Shown here piece after piece: positions 18,003-27,937 of a stretch of DNA of 64,000 nt. Numbering within the stretch: position 1 is the first letter of the stretch; every line of letters begins with the position of its first letter. The position numbers and the translations under genes were made by a program. Under the pieces are notes generated by a model. It ran no database searches. It was given only the letters and a program-made list of their open reading frames with translations, and was not told the origin of the DNA. Source of the DNA: Gelidibacter salicanalis (lineage in GTDB: Bacteria; Bacteroidota; Bacteroidia; Flavobacteriales; Flavobacteriaceae); contig NZ_VORX01000004.1 of the NCBI RefSeq assembly GCF_007997285.1, positions 353,209-417,208 of the forward strand, given 5' to 3'.

Positions 18003-21000
18003 TTATTCTTGCAACTGAAATAAATAATAACCACCTCCTTTATCATAACTACAGAAAATCAGAAACTTTTCATCTGGAGAAACACCTATTCCTCGTGGTT
18101 CAGCTCCTTGGACTTCTGGTAAGTCCAAGGTCCACATTTCCTTATTTTTTTGGTTACGGTAATGAAAGGACGAAGGTGTAATCCCGCTCGATCGCACTGC
18201 AGCATAAACGGCTTTATCTAGAACTTGTATCGCACTGGAGCCTCCGTTTAAACTTTTTATATCAACTCCTTTTTTATAAGTTTTGCCATCTTTGCTGTGA
18301 TACATTTGGATTATCCCACTACCGGGATCTGGAAAGTAGAACGTCCGTCCGTCACCACTCATATCAAAGGTTCGAGATAGGATGCGACCTTCCAATGCTA
18401 CCGTATTAATAAGGTCAAAACTAGAGCCATTTTGTCTTAATATATAATTAGGATCATCTCCAAATAATGACATTGCAAAAACAGACCCATCGTCAGCGGC
18501 TCTTGGGCTTGTAATGGCTCTTTTTCCTTTGGGTACTTCCCATACCGCAATGCCCTGACCAGTATCTGCGTCAATTTTAATGAGGTGCCTGTTGATGCTT
18601 ACCAATATATTGCCGTCCAGATCCTTTCCAATACCATTTACAGGGTGCAGTGCATAATGCCTTCCTTCAATATCCACAGTGGTAAGCGGTGAGAACTGTG
18701 CCGAATCTCCATTGGAATTTTTAATGTGCAACCCAGTAGTATAGTCCGCCAGCCAAATTTTGTGATCATTATCCCATAGCGCGCCATAACCGGCACCGGT
18801 GCTGAGTATTTTTTCCTTGAATTTATAATTTGGAGGTGCCACTTCTGCGAAGTCAGTTAATTTTTCGTCAGACTTGAGTAATGTTAATTGTAAACTATCT
18901 GAACTTATAATATGACTGCCATCAGTGGCCAACACCCGATGATAAAATGTTTTTGTTTGGCCGATTTTCAAATCTTGAAGCAACTGAAACCATTTCTTTT
19001 CTTCAATTTTTAATTTTGAATTACGACCTGTTTTTTCTTGATATACCACTTTTGAAAATGCGTTATCTAGCGCTATTTGATATATGAAGGTTACAAAATC
19101 ACCGTCTGGATCTGTGGCATTACTCCATTTTACGGAACTTAGTACATTTATGTCCCGGACCCCATAAGTATTCTGCGGTAGGTGAGAGGTAATGAAAGGC
19201 TTTTCAGGAGGTTTATTATGTGACGGATAAAGTTGTCCGCGCAAACTATCAATCGTCGTCGTAATGTTAATATGGACAGCTCCAACCGCAAGTAAATCTT
19301 CCAGTGTTTCGGTAAGTGGTGTTGTTCCCGAGAAATATGTTTTTCCTTTTTTCATCTTCCCTTTTTTCAACTTTTGTATCAGGGTTCCAGATTCGTGATG
19401 TCTTCCTGAAAAAATTCCAATCTCTATAGTTTGATATTTCCGGGATTTCGGAAGCTTAAAATTTCCAGATATTTGTAATTCTTTCTTTTCAATTGTTGCC
19501 GTAAATTCGCCGTAATTTGCAAGGTTATCCTCTTCATTGATCGAATGTAGCTTACCTTTTCCTTCTTTAAATTTTTTAAGATCACTACGCAAAATATATC
19601 CATTCACTCCAAAAATAATTGAGGGTAATTTTCGAATATCAAGAACCTCCATGTCAGAAGCTTTTTCTTTTTTGATATCATAGGTGGTATAGATGATTTC
19701 ATTGTTTTCATAAAAAACATCCATGATCGTAATTGTGTTGATGGGTGGCATCTCCTGTGTAAGCCATGAACGTGCCCCAGACCCTGCAGCTCCCGAGTTA
19801 AGCAGTTGAAGTTTTCCGCGTTTTCCCGGGTAAAAAGCATGCTGATGCCCACTTAGGTAAGTGTGCACTTTATAGCGTTCCAGAAGTGCTCGTAATTTTT
19901 CAGGATGTTCTAGTACATCACCTTTTGAGTCCCGTTCTTGTGCAATGCTATACAAAGGCATATGTCCCACTACAAAACGAAATTTAGCATTCTTTGCTTC
20001 AGGATTTTGGAATTGTTGTTCCATCCACTCCAAATTTTCCTCAGTTATAATAGAAGAGGAGGCTTCCCACGAAACAAAAAACAAACCGTCTTTTTTGAAC
20101 GAATAATAATTAGGAAAATGACTGTCATCTACAAAATCTAGTTTGGGTTTATTGGAATTTTCTTTCCAATAAGCCTTCGTAAAATCATGTTCTACTTTAT
20201 AATTACGTGGTCCATCATGGTTGCCTAATGTGAAAGCGAATGGAATGCCTAATTTGTGTAGTGGTGTTACAATATGCTTTGAAAATCCATCCCACATCTT
20301 TTGCAAATGATCAGTTTCTGAAATTCCCATGCCTGCGACCAAATCACCACCAGATATTACTAAATCTGGATCCCAAATATTAGGAATCCTCTGAATTATA
20401 CTATCAACCTGCCATTCGTAATTAATAGCACCAAGTCCGGAGTTAAGATCAGAAATCACGGCAATTCGGAAATCTCCTCGTTTAGGAACTTCTGGAATAT
20501 CCTTGATGGGAACCAATCGAATGGCATCGCTAATAAACTGCTGGCTATTAGTGCTGCGAATCTCTAACGAATCTCCTGATTTCAATTGAAAGTGGCCTAA
20601 AACAGTCCATTTACCTAAATTATCGAGACTTGACTGATCAACTCTTATGGTATCAATTATTGCTGAACGGTGCAGAATGTACTTCGTTTCATCGGAATTG
20701 TCTGAAGTATTTATACTAAACCAAGCGCCTAATTGATATTCTTGAGGACTAATGTTGTTGAATTTGTGAACGGCACTGTTCATTGAGTTCGATACGGCAA
20801 CTCGCGAAACCGAATTTCCATAATAATTTGATAACTTGCTGTCTTTCCAAATACCAATTTCATAATACGTTGCCGCTTCCGTATCAAAATGAATCGGTTT
20901 TTCTAATCTTGATGGAACATTTTCTGAAATAATGAGAGCCCCGGCATTTCTGCGTAGATTATTGCGATCACCACCCGAAATGTTTACAGGCACATTGACG

Positions 21001-21821
21001 ACTTCATTGGAAGCTATGAGGGTCGATGAACCGCCTCCATCTAAGTTAACCGCTGATGTCGTTCCTAAGTTTTTCATTATTCTGGCTAGTTCTTGAATGG
21101 TTACTCCAGAACTAGCTTCCTGTCTGCCATCAACCACCAAAATTATGATTGTATATTCGTTTTTATATCCAATGGCCGACCGTGGGTGACGAATGGTATG
21201 GCTATTTGCAAAACCTTCTTCACTGGCGGTCATTTGTAATTGACCATTTAGGAGCAATACAGGACCACCGCCGACGGCTTGCGTAGCTGACCATTTTTCA
21301 CTAGGATTTTCTTCATCGATAGTATTTAATTTGTATACGAAATTTCCATTTGATGCTGGTTTAGTCCAAGTCACTTCTGGCTTGCCGTTTCTGATTCCAA
21401 ATGCACCTCGAGGTTTGGTGTGCAAACCTTTTGAAATTACCTCTCCATCTTCAATAATGAGACTTACCGAAGAATTACTGGTAAAATAGCCTCCGTTTAT
21501 CGCTAAAATTGCGTTGCCTTTTTGATAGGTTTCTGCAGTGTTTTCTCTATAGCTATTACTCCCTATAGATCTGAACTTTAAATTGTTGTCATTGAGATCT
21601 ATTTCTGCATACATTGCTCTAAGGGGTTCACCATCGGGTAATCTACCATAAGTTTCATAAACTTTGATGGAAGAGGGTAAACCGGAATTGATATCTTTTC
21701 GAGGTTTCCATTGAAGATCGATTTCTTGACTTTGCGCTAAACCACCCCAGCAAATAAAAAGTATAAAGACCAAAGGTTTGGAATAATATGAGAAATGTAG
21801 AGATGGTTTTATAATACGCAT
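18003..21821 (-). CDS. Secreted multidomain phosphodiester glycosidase-metallophosphoesterase-CHRD fusion
   Basis: A 1272-residue exported protein (signal KPLVFILFICWGGLAQSQ) with several modules in order. Residues ~60-310 are a phosphodiester glycosidase (NAGPA-like) domain with AINGGYF and NLDGGGSSTL. Residues ~310-450 are a golvesin/xly-like beta module ending in SDAIRLVP. Residues ~460-720 are a calcineurin-like metallophosphoesterase with the metal motifs ISDL, GGDL, GNHD, VGHMPL and SGHQH. A CHRD-like domain follows (VHINITTT, LRGQLYP), then a fibronectin-like part and a C-terminal beta-propeller. NAGPA domains remove GlcNAc from phosphodiester-linked glycans and the second enzyme could remove the exposed phosphate, so the fusion may strip sugar-phosphate decorations stepwise (inference). 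The EEP gene lies 132 bases upstream in the same direction. Confidence 0.85.
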   Translation of the reverse strand: MRIIKPSLHFSYYSKPLVFILFICWGGLAQSQEIDLQWKPRKDINSGLPSSIKVYETYGRLPDGEPLRAMYAEIDLNDNNLKFRSIGSNSYRENTAETYQKGNAILAINGGYFTSNSSVSLIIEDGEVISKGLHTKPRGAFGIRNGKPEVTWTKPASNGNFVYKLNTIDEENPSEKWSATQAVGGGPVLLLNGQLQMTASEEGFANSHTIRHPRSAIGYKNEYTIIILVVDGRQEASSGVTIQELARIMKNLGTTSAVNLDGGGSSTLIASNEVVNVPVNISGGDRNNLRRNAGALIISENVPSRLEKPIHFDTEAATYYEIGIWKDSKLSNYYGNSVSRVAVSNSMNSAVHKFNNISPQEYQLGAWFSINTSDNSDETKYILHRSAIIDTIRVDQSSLDNLGKWTVLGHFQLKSGDSLEIRSTNSQQFISDAIRLVPIKDIPEVPKRGDFRIAVISDLNSGLGAINYEWQVDSIIQRIPNIWDPDLVISGGDLVAGMGISETDHLQKMWDGFSKHIVTPLHKLGIPFAFTLGNHDGPRNYKVEHDFTKAYWKENSNKPKLDFVDDSHFPNYYSFKKDGLFFVSWEASSSIITEENLEWMEQQFQNPEAKNAKFRFVVGHMPLYSIAQERDSKGDVLEHPEKLRALLERYKVHTYLSGHQHAFYPGKRGKLQLLNSGAAGSGARSWLTQEMPPINTITIMDVFYENNEIIYTTYDIKKEKASDMEVLDIRKLPSIIFGVNGYILRSDLKKFKEGKGKLHSINEEDNLANYGEFTATIEKKELQISGNFKLPKSRKYQTIEIGIFSGRHHESGTLIQKLKKGKMKKGKTYFSGTTPLTETLEDLLAVGAVHINITTTIDSLRGQLYPSHNKPPEKPFITSHLPQNTYGVRDINVLSSVKWSNATDPDGDFVTFIYQIALDNAFSKVVYQEKTGRNSKLKIEEKKWFQLLQDLKIGQTKTFYHRVLATDGSHIISSDSLQLTLLKSDEKLTDFAEVAPPNYKFKEKILSTGAGYGALWDNDHKIWLADYTTGLHIKNSNGDSAQFSPLTTVDIEGRHYALHPVNGIGKDLDGNILVSINRHLIKIDADTGQGIAVWEVPKGKRAITSPRAADDGSVFAMSLFGDDPNYILRQNGSSFDLINTVALEGRILSRTFDMSGDGRTFYFPDPGSGIIQMYHSKDGKTYKKGVDIKSLNGGSSAIQVLDKAVYAAVRSSGITPSSFHYRNQKNKEMWTLDLPEVQGAEPRGIGVSPDEKFLIFCSYDKGGGYYLFQLQE

Positions 21822-21953
21822 TTTAGAGATTATGTATAATATATTAATAACCAGAACAGTTTAAGGATTTTCAATTATAATTTTCTATAATAAAAAGGAC
21901 ATACTGAACAAACAAAATTGTTCCATTCGACTTATTGCTCAACTGGCTAAATG

Positions 21954-23009
21954 CTAATCCTGTCCTATCATTTTATTATTAGAAATTTCTTGTGCTCCTC
22001 CCGTGGCCTCTGGTAGATTGGATATGATTACCAATTCCACATAAATTGGAAAATGGTCTGATCCAATTTTTGGTAGGCGTTCCAATTTCTTCAAACGAAA
22101 TTCTTCAGTTACTAAAATGTGATCTAATGGCCATCTCATAAGAAAATTCTCTGCGTTAAAACTGTTGAAGAAGCCTCTACCAACTCTAACATCATAAAGG
22201 ACGTTTTTTGTTCCAGTTAATTCATCTATATATGACCATACTGCGTCATTTAAATCTCCAGCCACAATGGTCGGGAATTTTCTTCCTTCAATTACCTTTC
22301 CTAATTTTTTTAGCGCATTTTCTTGTTGACCTGCATTGTCAGGTAAATTCTTAAAGTGTGTTGGTGGAACTGGATGGACAGTATGGAAACCTATAGTCTT
22401 ACCTTCGCCAAGGTTAATAGTACTTTCAAAAGAGGGCACGTTCTGATTCGTTAAATAATTGACTTCTACCTTTTCTAAGGGGAACTTACTGTATAAAACC
22501 ATGCCGTACGTAACGTCATTGATGGTATGTTGAGAATATGGATAGTCATTTTCCAAGACTTTTAGTTCTGTGTCCCACCATGTATCTACTTCCATAGCCA
22601 AAATAAAATCTGGGTTTTTAAGTTCTATTAATTTAATTAATGGCGTTACTTTTCTATTTGTCATTTTAACATTTGACAATAATATACTGAATGCTTGGTC
22701 AGAAGTTTTCACATCTTTTGCCGTTGATACTTCTACAGCAACAAGACTTGTGTAATTAATTAGAAATGTGCTGTTTATAAATAACCCACTTAAAAGACCT
22801 ATAATGAGTATATAATTATATAATTTCCATTTCTTTATAAATATAAAAAGACCTATGATGCAGATAATTGATATGATAAAAAATTGGATGCGTGGGAAAT
22901 CAAGCATTTTCATATATCGAATTTCCGAATTTCTGAATATGGAAAGTATAGAAAAAAGTGCCACACATACTGAAATCACGTAAAAAACGATAGTTAGAAC
23001 CTTTTTCAA
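21954..23009 (-). CDS. Membrane-anchored endonuclease/exonuclease/phosphatase (EEP) family protein
   Basis: The 351-residue protein has three N-terminal membrane helices (residues ~5-25, 42-58 and 65-85), then an exported EEP domain. Catalytic landmarks are AMEVDTWW (metal-binding Glu), VAGDLNDAVW, PLDHILV and the final GSDHFPIYVEL. EEP enzymes cleave phosphodiester or phosphomonoester bonds in nucleic acids, phosphoinositides or sphingolipids; the outward-facing layout suggests scavenging rather than DNA repair. It precedes the large NAGPA/phosphoesterase gene in the same direction. MITE copy B has inserted 27-35 bases before the start codon, so its present promoter is probably not the ancestral one. 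Confidence 0.82.
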   Translation of the reverse strand: MKKVLTIVFYVISVCVALFSILSIFRNSEIRYMKMLDFPRIQFFIISIICIIGLFIFIKKWKLYNYILIIGLLSGLFINSTFLINYTSLVAVEVSTAKDVKTSDQAFSILLSNVKMTNRKVTPLIKLIELKNPDFILAMEVDTWWDTELKVLENDYPYSQHTINDVTYGMVLYSKFPLEKVEVNYLTNQNVPSFESTINLGEGKTIGFHTVHPVPPTHFKNLPDNAGQQENALKKLGKVIEGRKFPTIVAGDLNDAVWSYIDELTGTKNVLYDVRVGRGFFNSFNAENFLMRWPLDHILVTEEFRLKKLERLPKIGSDHFPIYVELVIISNLPEATGGAQEISNNKMIGQD

Positions 23010-23044
23010 ATATTCTTAAATTTTTAAGTGTTTATATTTTATAT

Positions 23045-23260
23045 CATTAGTGTCCGATAAAAATAAATAATAAATTAACAAACTCATTTAAAGCAAGGGA
23101 CATTATAAGATTTCCGAAATGAGACCTTGCATTTTAGAAACTGTTTCTACCCAGAGGGAATGTGCGATTTTAATTTAAATAATCGTTGTTTGTCAGTTAG
23201 TTGCAAACAATTCTTTATTCTAACAGCGCAGCGGTCTTGATTCTTTATCGGACAACAATG
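23045..23260 (+). mobile_element. MITE copy B (216 bp)
   Basis: Same element as copy A. It begins CATTAGTGTCCGATAAAA and ends TTTATCGGACAACAATG. An exact 9-bp duplication ATTTTATAT lies at 23036-23044 and 23261-23269. It is slightly shorter than the others through a deletion near its right part (AACAATTCTTTATTC where others have AACAAGTCTTAATTC plus more). It lies directly upstream of the EEP gene. Confidence 0.9.
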
Positions 23261-23269
23261 ATTTTATAT

Positions 23270-23863
23270 AATAAGAACTATCAATTATTTTATGGTGTTC
23301 TTCTTGCTTCTGAAAGCCATTTGTCATCAAATCTTTCAATCAGATCGAATTTGCTATACATCCAGGGCATATTCCTTATTAAACATTGTTTTTTTTAACT
23401 GCATCAATATTGTGCATAAAGGGAGGGGGAATCACTTGTTTGAGCAGCACTAATAGATGTATAAATGTTTTATTAAATGTACTGAAAATTAAAGGGTGGT
23501 CAAAATTCGTAATATATTTTGTTATCATCGGGCAAATCTGATTATTACTATAAGAATGATATAGTCAAAAATTAGTGGGTTCTTACTTCGTTCATATCTT
23601 AGTCCTACTTATGTTTATAATACAGTAATATTCTCTTAGAATTTTGCATTAGTAAACTTCTTTCATTACGGAGATTCAATCTTCTTATTTCAATATTATT
23701 CTATTAACCCCTTTTCCAATTAAAAAAACACCGCTTATTTACTTAAAAAAGATAGTATTATTGTCGCTCGTTTAAAATAGAAGAGTTGTATTTTTTTTCT
23801 TTTCTATACATATAGAGATTTCCATTAGCTGAAACTTGAGTAATTAAAAAAGTTAATTTTTTC
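23270..23863. other. Intergenic
   Basis: About 590 bases with no gene recognised, between MITE copy B and the promoter of the TonB receptor gene. Confidence 0.4.
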
Positions 23864-23894
23864 TTGTCGTGGTAATTTGCAGTATTTATATTTG
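23864..23894 (+). promoter_or_regulatory. Bacteroidota-type promoter of the TonB receptor gene
   Basis: TTG at 23864-23866, 20 bases, and TATATTTG at 23887-23894 fit the Bacteroidota sigma factor consensus (TTG, 17-23 bases, TAnnTTTG). The ATG of the receptor follows 32 bases later, a normal leader length. Confidence 0.6.
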
Positions 23895-23926
23895 CTCACT
23901 ATTTTTAACTAATCTAAATAAGAATA

Positions 23927-26311
23927 ATGAAATACTGTTTATTGACTGCACTTCTATTAATGTCTTTAAAAACATTTTGCCAGTCTACCCTTAATGGACA
24001 AATTACAAGTGAAGCAATGGAACCAATCCCTGGTGCAACTATATATGTCGAAGAATTAAAAAAATGGACTACATCCGATCTTGATGGATTCTACACCTTA
24101 TCAGACATTCCAGAAGGAACCTGGACAGTAACAATAAGGATGATGGGATACAATACGAAAAAGGAAAAACTAAATTTCTCTGCCGATGGGTTGATAACCT
24201 TCAATTCTATTTTAAAGGAGAATTTCGGTAGTTTGGACGAAGTAATCATTTCTGCCAGTAGGCAAACAGAATATCTGTCCGAAATTCCAGCATCTGTAAC
24301 CGTCGTAAATTCGGTAAAACTTGAAGAATTTGCACAGCTTACATCCAATATTAATGATATCCTCGCATTTACCGTTCCTGGATTGGGCGTGAGCACAGGG
24401 ACTTTTTCCAATTGGGGACAAACCTTAAGAGGTCGATCTTTATTGGTAATGGTAGACGGAATTCCTCAATCAACTCCCCTGCGAAATGGACAATTGGGAA
24501 TTAAGAGTATTAACCCGAATGATATAAGTCGGGTTGAAGTAATAAAAGGAGCAACTTCAATATTTGGTAACGGAGGAAATGGTGGCTTTATCAACTATAT
24601 TACTAAAAACCCGAATACTGCTGAAAAAATAAGCGGAACTACCAATATTTGGGGCACCTCTCAACTCTCTAAAACAGATGAAGCACTGGGTTATGGAGTA
24701 TATCAATCCCTTACGGGTCAAATAGATAAATTTAATTACTACGTTAGTGGAAGTGTAGAACAAACCGGAAACAAATATGATGCAAAAGGGGTTCCACTTC
24801 TTCCAACTTACGGTTTTGATAATACAGATATTTATAGTACTTATGGTAAACTAGAATATGCACTTGCTGAAAATCAAAAATTAACCCTCAATGGCAATTT
24901 TTACAAATCACTTCAAGATTCTCCTTTTATCCCTGTATTTGCAGAAGTTTCGGTATTAAATAAAGAAGGAGACTTCCAATTAACTCCCGGATATGGTGTG
25001 GCAGGATCCATTCCTGGAGAAGAACCTACAGGTTCCCAATTGATAAACGGAAGGTTAAAATATAATTTAAATTCAATATTTTCTGGAACTACAGATTTTG
25101 AGACCGATCTCTATTATTCAAAAGCCAAAAGTATTTTCTTTTATTCTGATAAATTTGAAAATGGAGGTCAATCTGTAATCAATTCAGAAAAATATGGCCT
25201 GAGACCAAATTTTAATACCAGATTCAATTTTAACAATGTTATGAATCTTTCATTTATCTACGGTCTTGATTTATTAAAGGACAAAACTAATCAAGGATTA
25301 TTAGATGGCAGGCTGTGGGTGCCAAACATAGAACTTATGGGCGTGGCTCCTTATTTACAGACGACCTTGAAGGTGCATCAAAAATGGGTTTTTAAAGTAG
25401 GAGTACGGTATGACGATTTAAAAATGGATATTGTAGATTACAGCACGTTACCATATTCTCCTAAAGGCGACGGTAAATTTAATCCTTCCATAGCCGTTCA
25501 AGGTGGGGCGCTGGCGTTTAATAATATAGCTTTTAATTTAGGGGTCAGGTATATAGAACACCAGGGGTTTATTCCGTACATCAGTTATTCCCAAGGCTTC
25601 TCCATTGCCGATTTGGGTTCTATCCTAAGATCTGCGGTAGCTGAAAACATTAACAATATTCAATTGGAACCGGCTGTTACCAATAATTATGAATTTGGGT
25701 TTATTTCTAAATTCAATAATCTCCGCCTAGAAGCGGTGGGGTACTATAGCACTTCAAATCTAGGTACCGGTGTTTCATTTAGTGATGAGTTAAATTCCTT
25801 TGTACCGTCTGAGCAGCCTCAAAAAATATTTGGTGGGGAATTGTCAATAGAATATAAGTTTCTAAATAATAAATTGATAATAGGGACATCATATTCCTAT
25901 GTAGAAGGACTAAAGAATTCTAAAGGAGATGAAAATAACTTGAGCTATGTTGGTGGAGATGTTATTTCTGCTCCTAAGTTAACCGCCTATGTTACATGGA
26001 AGCCAGCCAGCAAGTTAAGTGCTACTTTGAATGTGATCAACTTAAGTGATCGAAAAAGATTTGATCCATTTCAGGATGCAGCTGGGAATTATGCTTTTAG
26101 ACATACTGAATTTCCTGTAAATGGCTACACCTTGGTCAATCTCTCGGCGCGCTATGAAATAATGGATAATTTAGATATTTCTTTAGGTGTAAACAATCTG
26201 TTTAATGAGTATTATTTGCCAGCGAGATCGCAGTGGGCTGCACCATTAAGATCTTTTACCGCAGTAGGGGAAGGCGCGAATGCCAGAATTGGGATCACAT
26301 ATAATTTTTAA
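23927..26311 (+). CDS. TonB-dependent outer-membrane receptor (siderophore type)
   Basis: The 794-residue protein starts with a signal peptide (YCLLTALLLMSLKTFCQ). A carboxypeptidase-regulatory-like domain follows (residues ~20-95, GQITSEAMEPIPGATIYVEE), common in Bacteroidota receptors. The plug domain is next (ASVTVVNSVKLEE, LRGRSLLVMVDGIPQ, VEVIKGATSIFGNGGNGG). The rest is a 22-strand beta-barrel ending in an aromatic residue (IGITYNF), the usual outer-membrane signal. The plug resembles ferric-siderophore receptors of the FecA type. A PepSY protein follows 68 bases downstream, which is typical for siderophore-iron uptake and reduction. The substrate itself cannot be read from sequence. 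Confidence 0.88.
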   Translation: MKYCLLTALLLMSLKTFCQSTLNGQITSEAMEPIPGATIYVEELKKWTTSDLDGFYTLSDIPEGTWTVTIRMMGYNTKKEKLNFSADGLITFNSILKENFGSLDEVIISASRQTEYLSEIPASVTVVNSVKLEEFAQLTSNINDILAFTVPGLGVSTGTFSNWGQTLRGRSLLVMVDGIPQSTPLRNGQLGIKSINPNDISRVEVIKGATSIFGNGGNGGFINYITKNPNTAEKISGTTNIWGTSQLSKTDEALGYGVYQSLTGQIDKFNYYVSGSVEQTGNKYDAKGVPLLPTYGFDNTDIYSTYGKLEYALAENQKLTLNGNFYKSLQDSPFIPVFAEVSVLNKEGDFQLTPGYGVAGSIPGEEPTGSQLINGRLKYNLNSIFSGTTDFETDLYYSKAKSIFFYSDKFENGGQSVINSEKYGLRPNFNTRFNFNNVMNLSFIYGLDLLKDKTNQGLLDGRLWVPNIELMGVAPYLQTTLKVHQKWVFKVGVRYDDLKMDIVDYSTLPYSPKGDGKFNPSIAVQGGALAFNNIAFNLGVRYIEHQGFIPYISYSQGFSIADLGSILRSAVAENINNIQLEPAVTNNYEFGFISKFNNLRLEAVGYYSTSNLGTGVSFSDELNSFVPSEQPQKIFGGELSIEYKFLNNKLIIGTSYSYVEGLKNSKGDENNLSYVGGDVISAPKLTAYVTWKPASKLSATLNVINLSDRKRFDPFQDAAGNYAFRHTEFPVNGYTLVNLSARYEIMDNLDISLGVNNLFNEYYLPARSQWAAPLRSFTAVGEGANARIGITYNF

Positions 26312-26379
26312 AAAAGATAGGCAGTTTCCTATACCTCATTGTATAAGCAACAACTCCCTAATACAACTAAACTTAACAC

Positions 26380-27462
26380 GTGAAGCTTTTCTCAAAAATA
26401 GCCAAGAAAATACATCTTTATTTAGGGTTGTCATGTGGTCTTATAGCATCTATATCAGGACTCACCGGTGCTTTGTACGTATGGCAGCCTGAGATAACGG
26501 CCACTTTAAATCCAAAATTACTCCAGGTAGATGCTATCAATACTATTTCGGAAGCATCAATTATAAAAACTTCACTGACACTTTATGAAAACCAAAAGGA
26601 TTCCGTAGCTAAAATTTTTCTCCCTTATCGGGAACAGCAAACAATTTCCATTGTCTATAATGATGGTAAAACCTTTTATTATCATCCAGAAAATGGAACA
26701 GTTTTAGGTCAAAAGTCTGTTTCAATATCCTTTTTCGAAGATTTGTTAAATATCCATCGAACACTAGGCATTCCTGAAGTAGGTAAATATATTGTGGGTG
26801 GAAGTGCTCTTTTATTTTTCATTTTCCTTCTCACGTCTGGAATGTTTATGTGGTGGAAAAAATATAAAAAAAATATAAAAAAAGGGATAAAAATTAAATG
26901 GAAACGAAATAAGAAACGGTTTAACTATGATCTACATAAGACCTTCGGATTTTTCTTTTTTATGCCTTTGCTCCTCATGGCTTTTTCTGGTGGGTATTTT
27001 ACTTATAACACTTATTATAAAGAGGGTTTCAAGTTGATGGATGGCTTAGCGGAAAACACTAAATCTGAAAAAAAAATGAAGACTGGCAATATTTTGGATC
27101 TGCAATACTTATTGGAGAATCCGGACAAAAACTATGCACTCCGTGCCATCTACGTTCCACAAGATGCAAATGGAACATATCAATTTAGGTATATCAAGGA
27201 TCGGTTTATTGTTCCCGGATTTAGAAGAACTAAGGAATTAAAAGTAGATCATAATGGTAAAGTCATTAACGCTACCTCTTTTGACAGCGACCCACATAGC
27301 GAACAAATTGCAGCACAAATGTATCCTGTCCATACTGGAGAAGTGGCCGGATTGCTGGGGAGAATATTGGTTTTTATTTCAGGATTTGTTCCAGTAATTT
27401 TATTTGTAACGGGTTTAAGATTTTACTACTTCAGAACGTGTAAAAAAAATAAAGACCATTGA
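26380..27462 (+). CDS. PepSY-associated transmembrane protein (iron-uptake reductase type)
   Basis: The 360-residue inner-membrane protein has the PepSY_TM layout. The first helix begins at residue ~12 (IHLYLGLSCGLIASISGLTG), a periplasmic PepSY region follows, then helices near residues 135-155 (GGSALLFFIFLLTSGMFMWW), 190-205 and 330-352. Histidines at conserved places in the helices (IHLYLG, NIHRTLG, DLHKTFG, YPVHTGE) would bind heme for electron transfer, as in siderophore-iron reductases of this group. It uses a GTG start, since the frame opens just before KLFSKIAKKIHLYLG and no ATG fits. It forms a unit with the upstream TonB receptor. A small hairpin (27455-27477) covers the stop codon. 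Confidence 0.83.
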   Translation: MKLFSKIAKKIHLYLGLSCGLIASISGLTGALYVWQPEITATLNPKLLQVDAINTISEASIIKTSLTLYENQKDSVAKIFLPYREQQTISIVYNDGKTFYYHPENGTVLGQKSVSISFFEDLLNIHRTLGIPEVGKYIVGGSALLFFIFLLTSGMFMWWKKYKKNIKKGIKIKWKRNKKRFNYDLHKTFGFFFFMPLLLMAFSGGYFTYNTYYKEGFKLMDGLAENTKSEKKMKTGNILDLQYLLENPDKNYALRAIYVPQDANGTYQFRYIKDRFIVPGFRRTKELKVDHNGKVINATSFDSDPHSEQIAAQMYPVHTGEVAGLLGRILVFISGFVPVILFVTGLRFYYFRTCKKNKDH

Positions 27463-27650
27463 TCATAGTACAATGGTTATAATTATTCATGCTTAGCATT
27501 ACTTTGACATCTTAATCTAGATGATTTTTTTAATCTGTGAATAGTTCAATTTTCTTAAATCACTCAGCCAATTCCTTCTGAATTCTTAATCTCTAATTAT
27601 AAAGGAAGTCCGTATGTTTTCCTCCTTCGAGATAATAATCCATTTTCATA
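27463..27650. other. Intergenic
   Basis: A 188-base gap at the convergent ends of the PepSY gene (+) and the GDPD-side genes (-). No clear terminator, only the weak hairpin at 27455-27477. Confidence 0.35.
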
Positions 27651-27860
27651 TTACATGCAGCACATTGCCTCTTCATTTCCCAAAAGCTCCATTTCGGGCA
27701 TGGCGCTTCCTGAAGGTCTTGGACACATTCCCCAATTTTGGCTGTCCATTTCGTTAACCCTTCTCGCTACTCTGGGTCCGCGCACTTCATTACCGAGCCA
27801 AAATCGTGAATAGCGTCCGCTTGATAAGAATTCCATTTTATCATTTGGTACCGCTTCCAA
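27651..27860 (-). pseudogene. Unrecognised short coding-like fragment, 69 codons
   Basis: The minus strand has a 69-codon frame from a TTG at 27860, closed upstream by a TGA at about 27875-27873. It has higher GC than its surroundings and a biased composition: MEFLSSGRYSRFWLGNEVRG, then GPRVARRVNEMDSQNWGM and MCPRPSGSAMPEMELLGNEE, ending AMCCM. It reads like the C-terminal end of a real protein, but I do not recognise the family. It could be a fragment left after a deletion, or chance. No ribosome-binding site is visible. Confidence 0.3.
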
Positions 27861-27937
27861 TGTTTTTATACTTCAGAAAACCCCTTATTATCAGGCCTGA
27901 TGATAACGGTGTGACTTTGGAAGCAATTATTATATAA

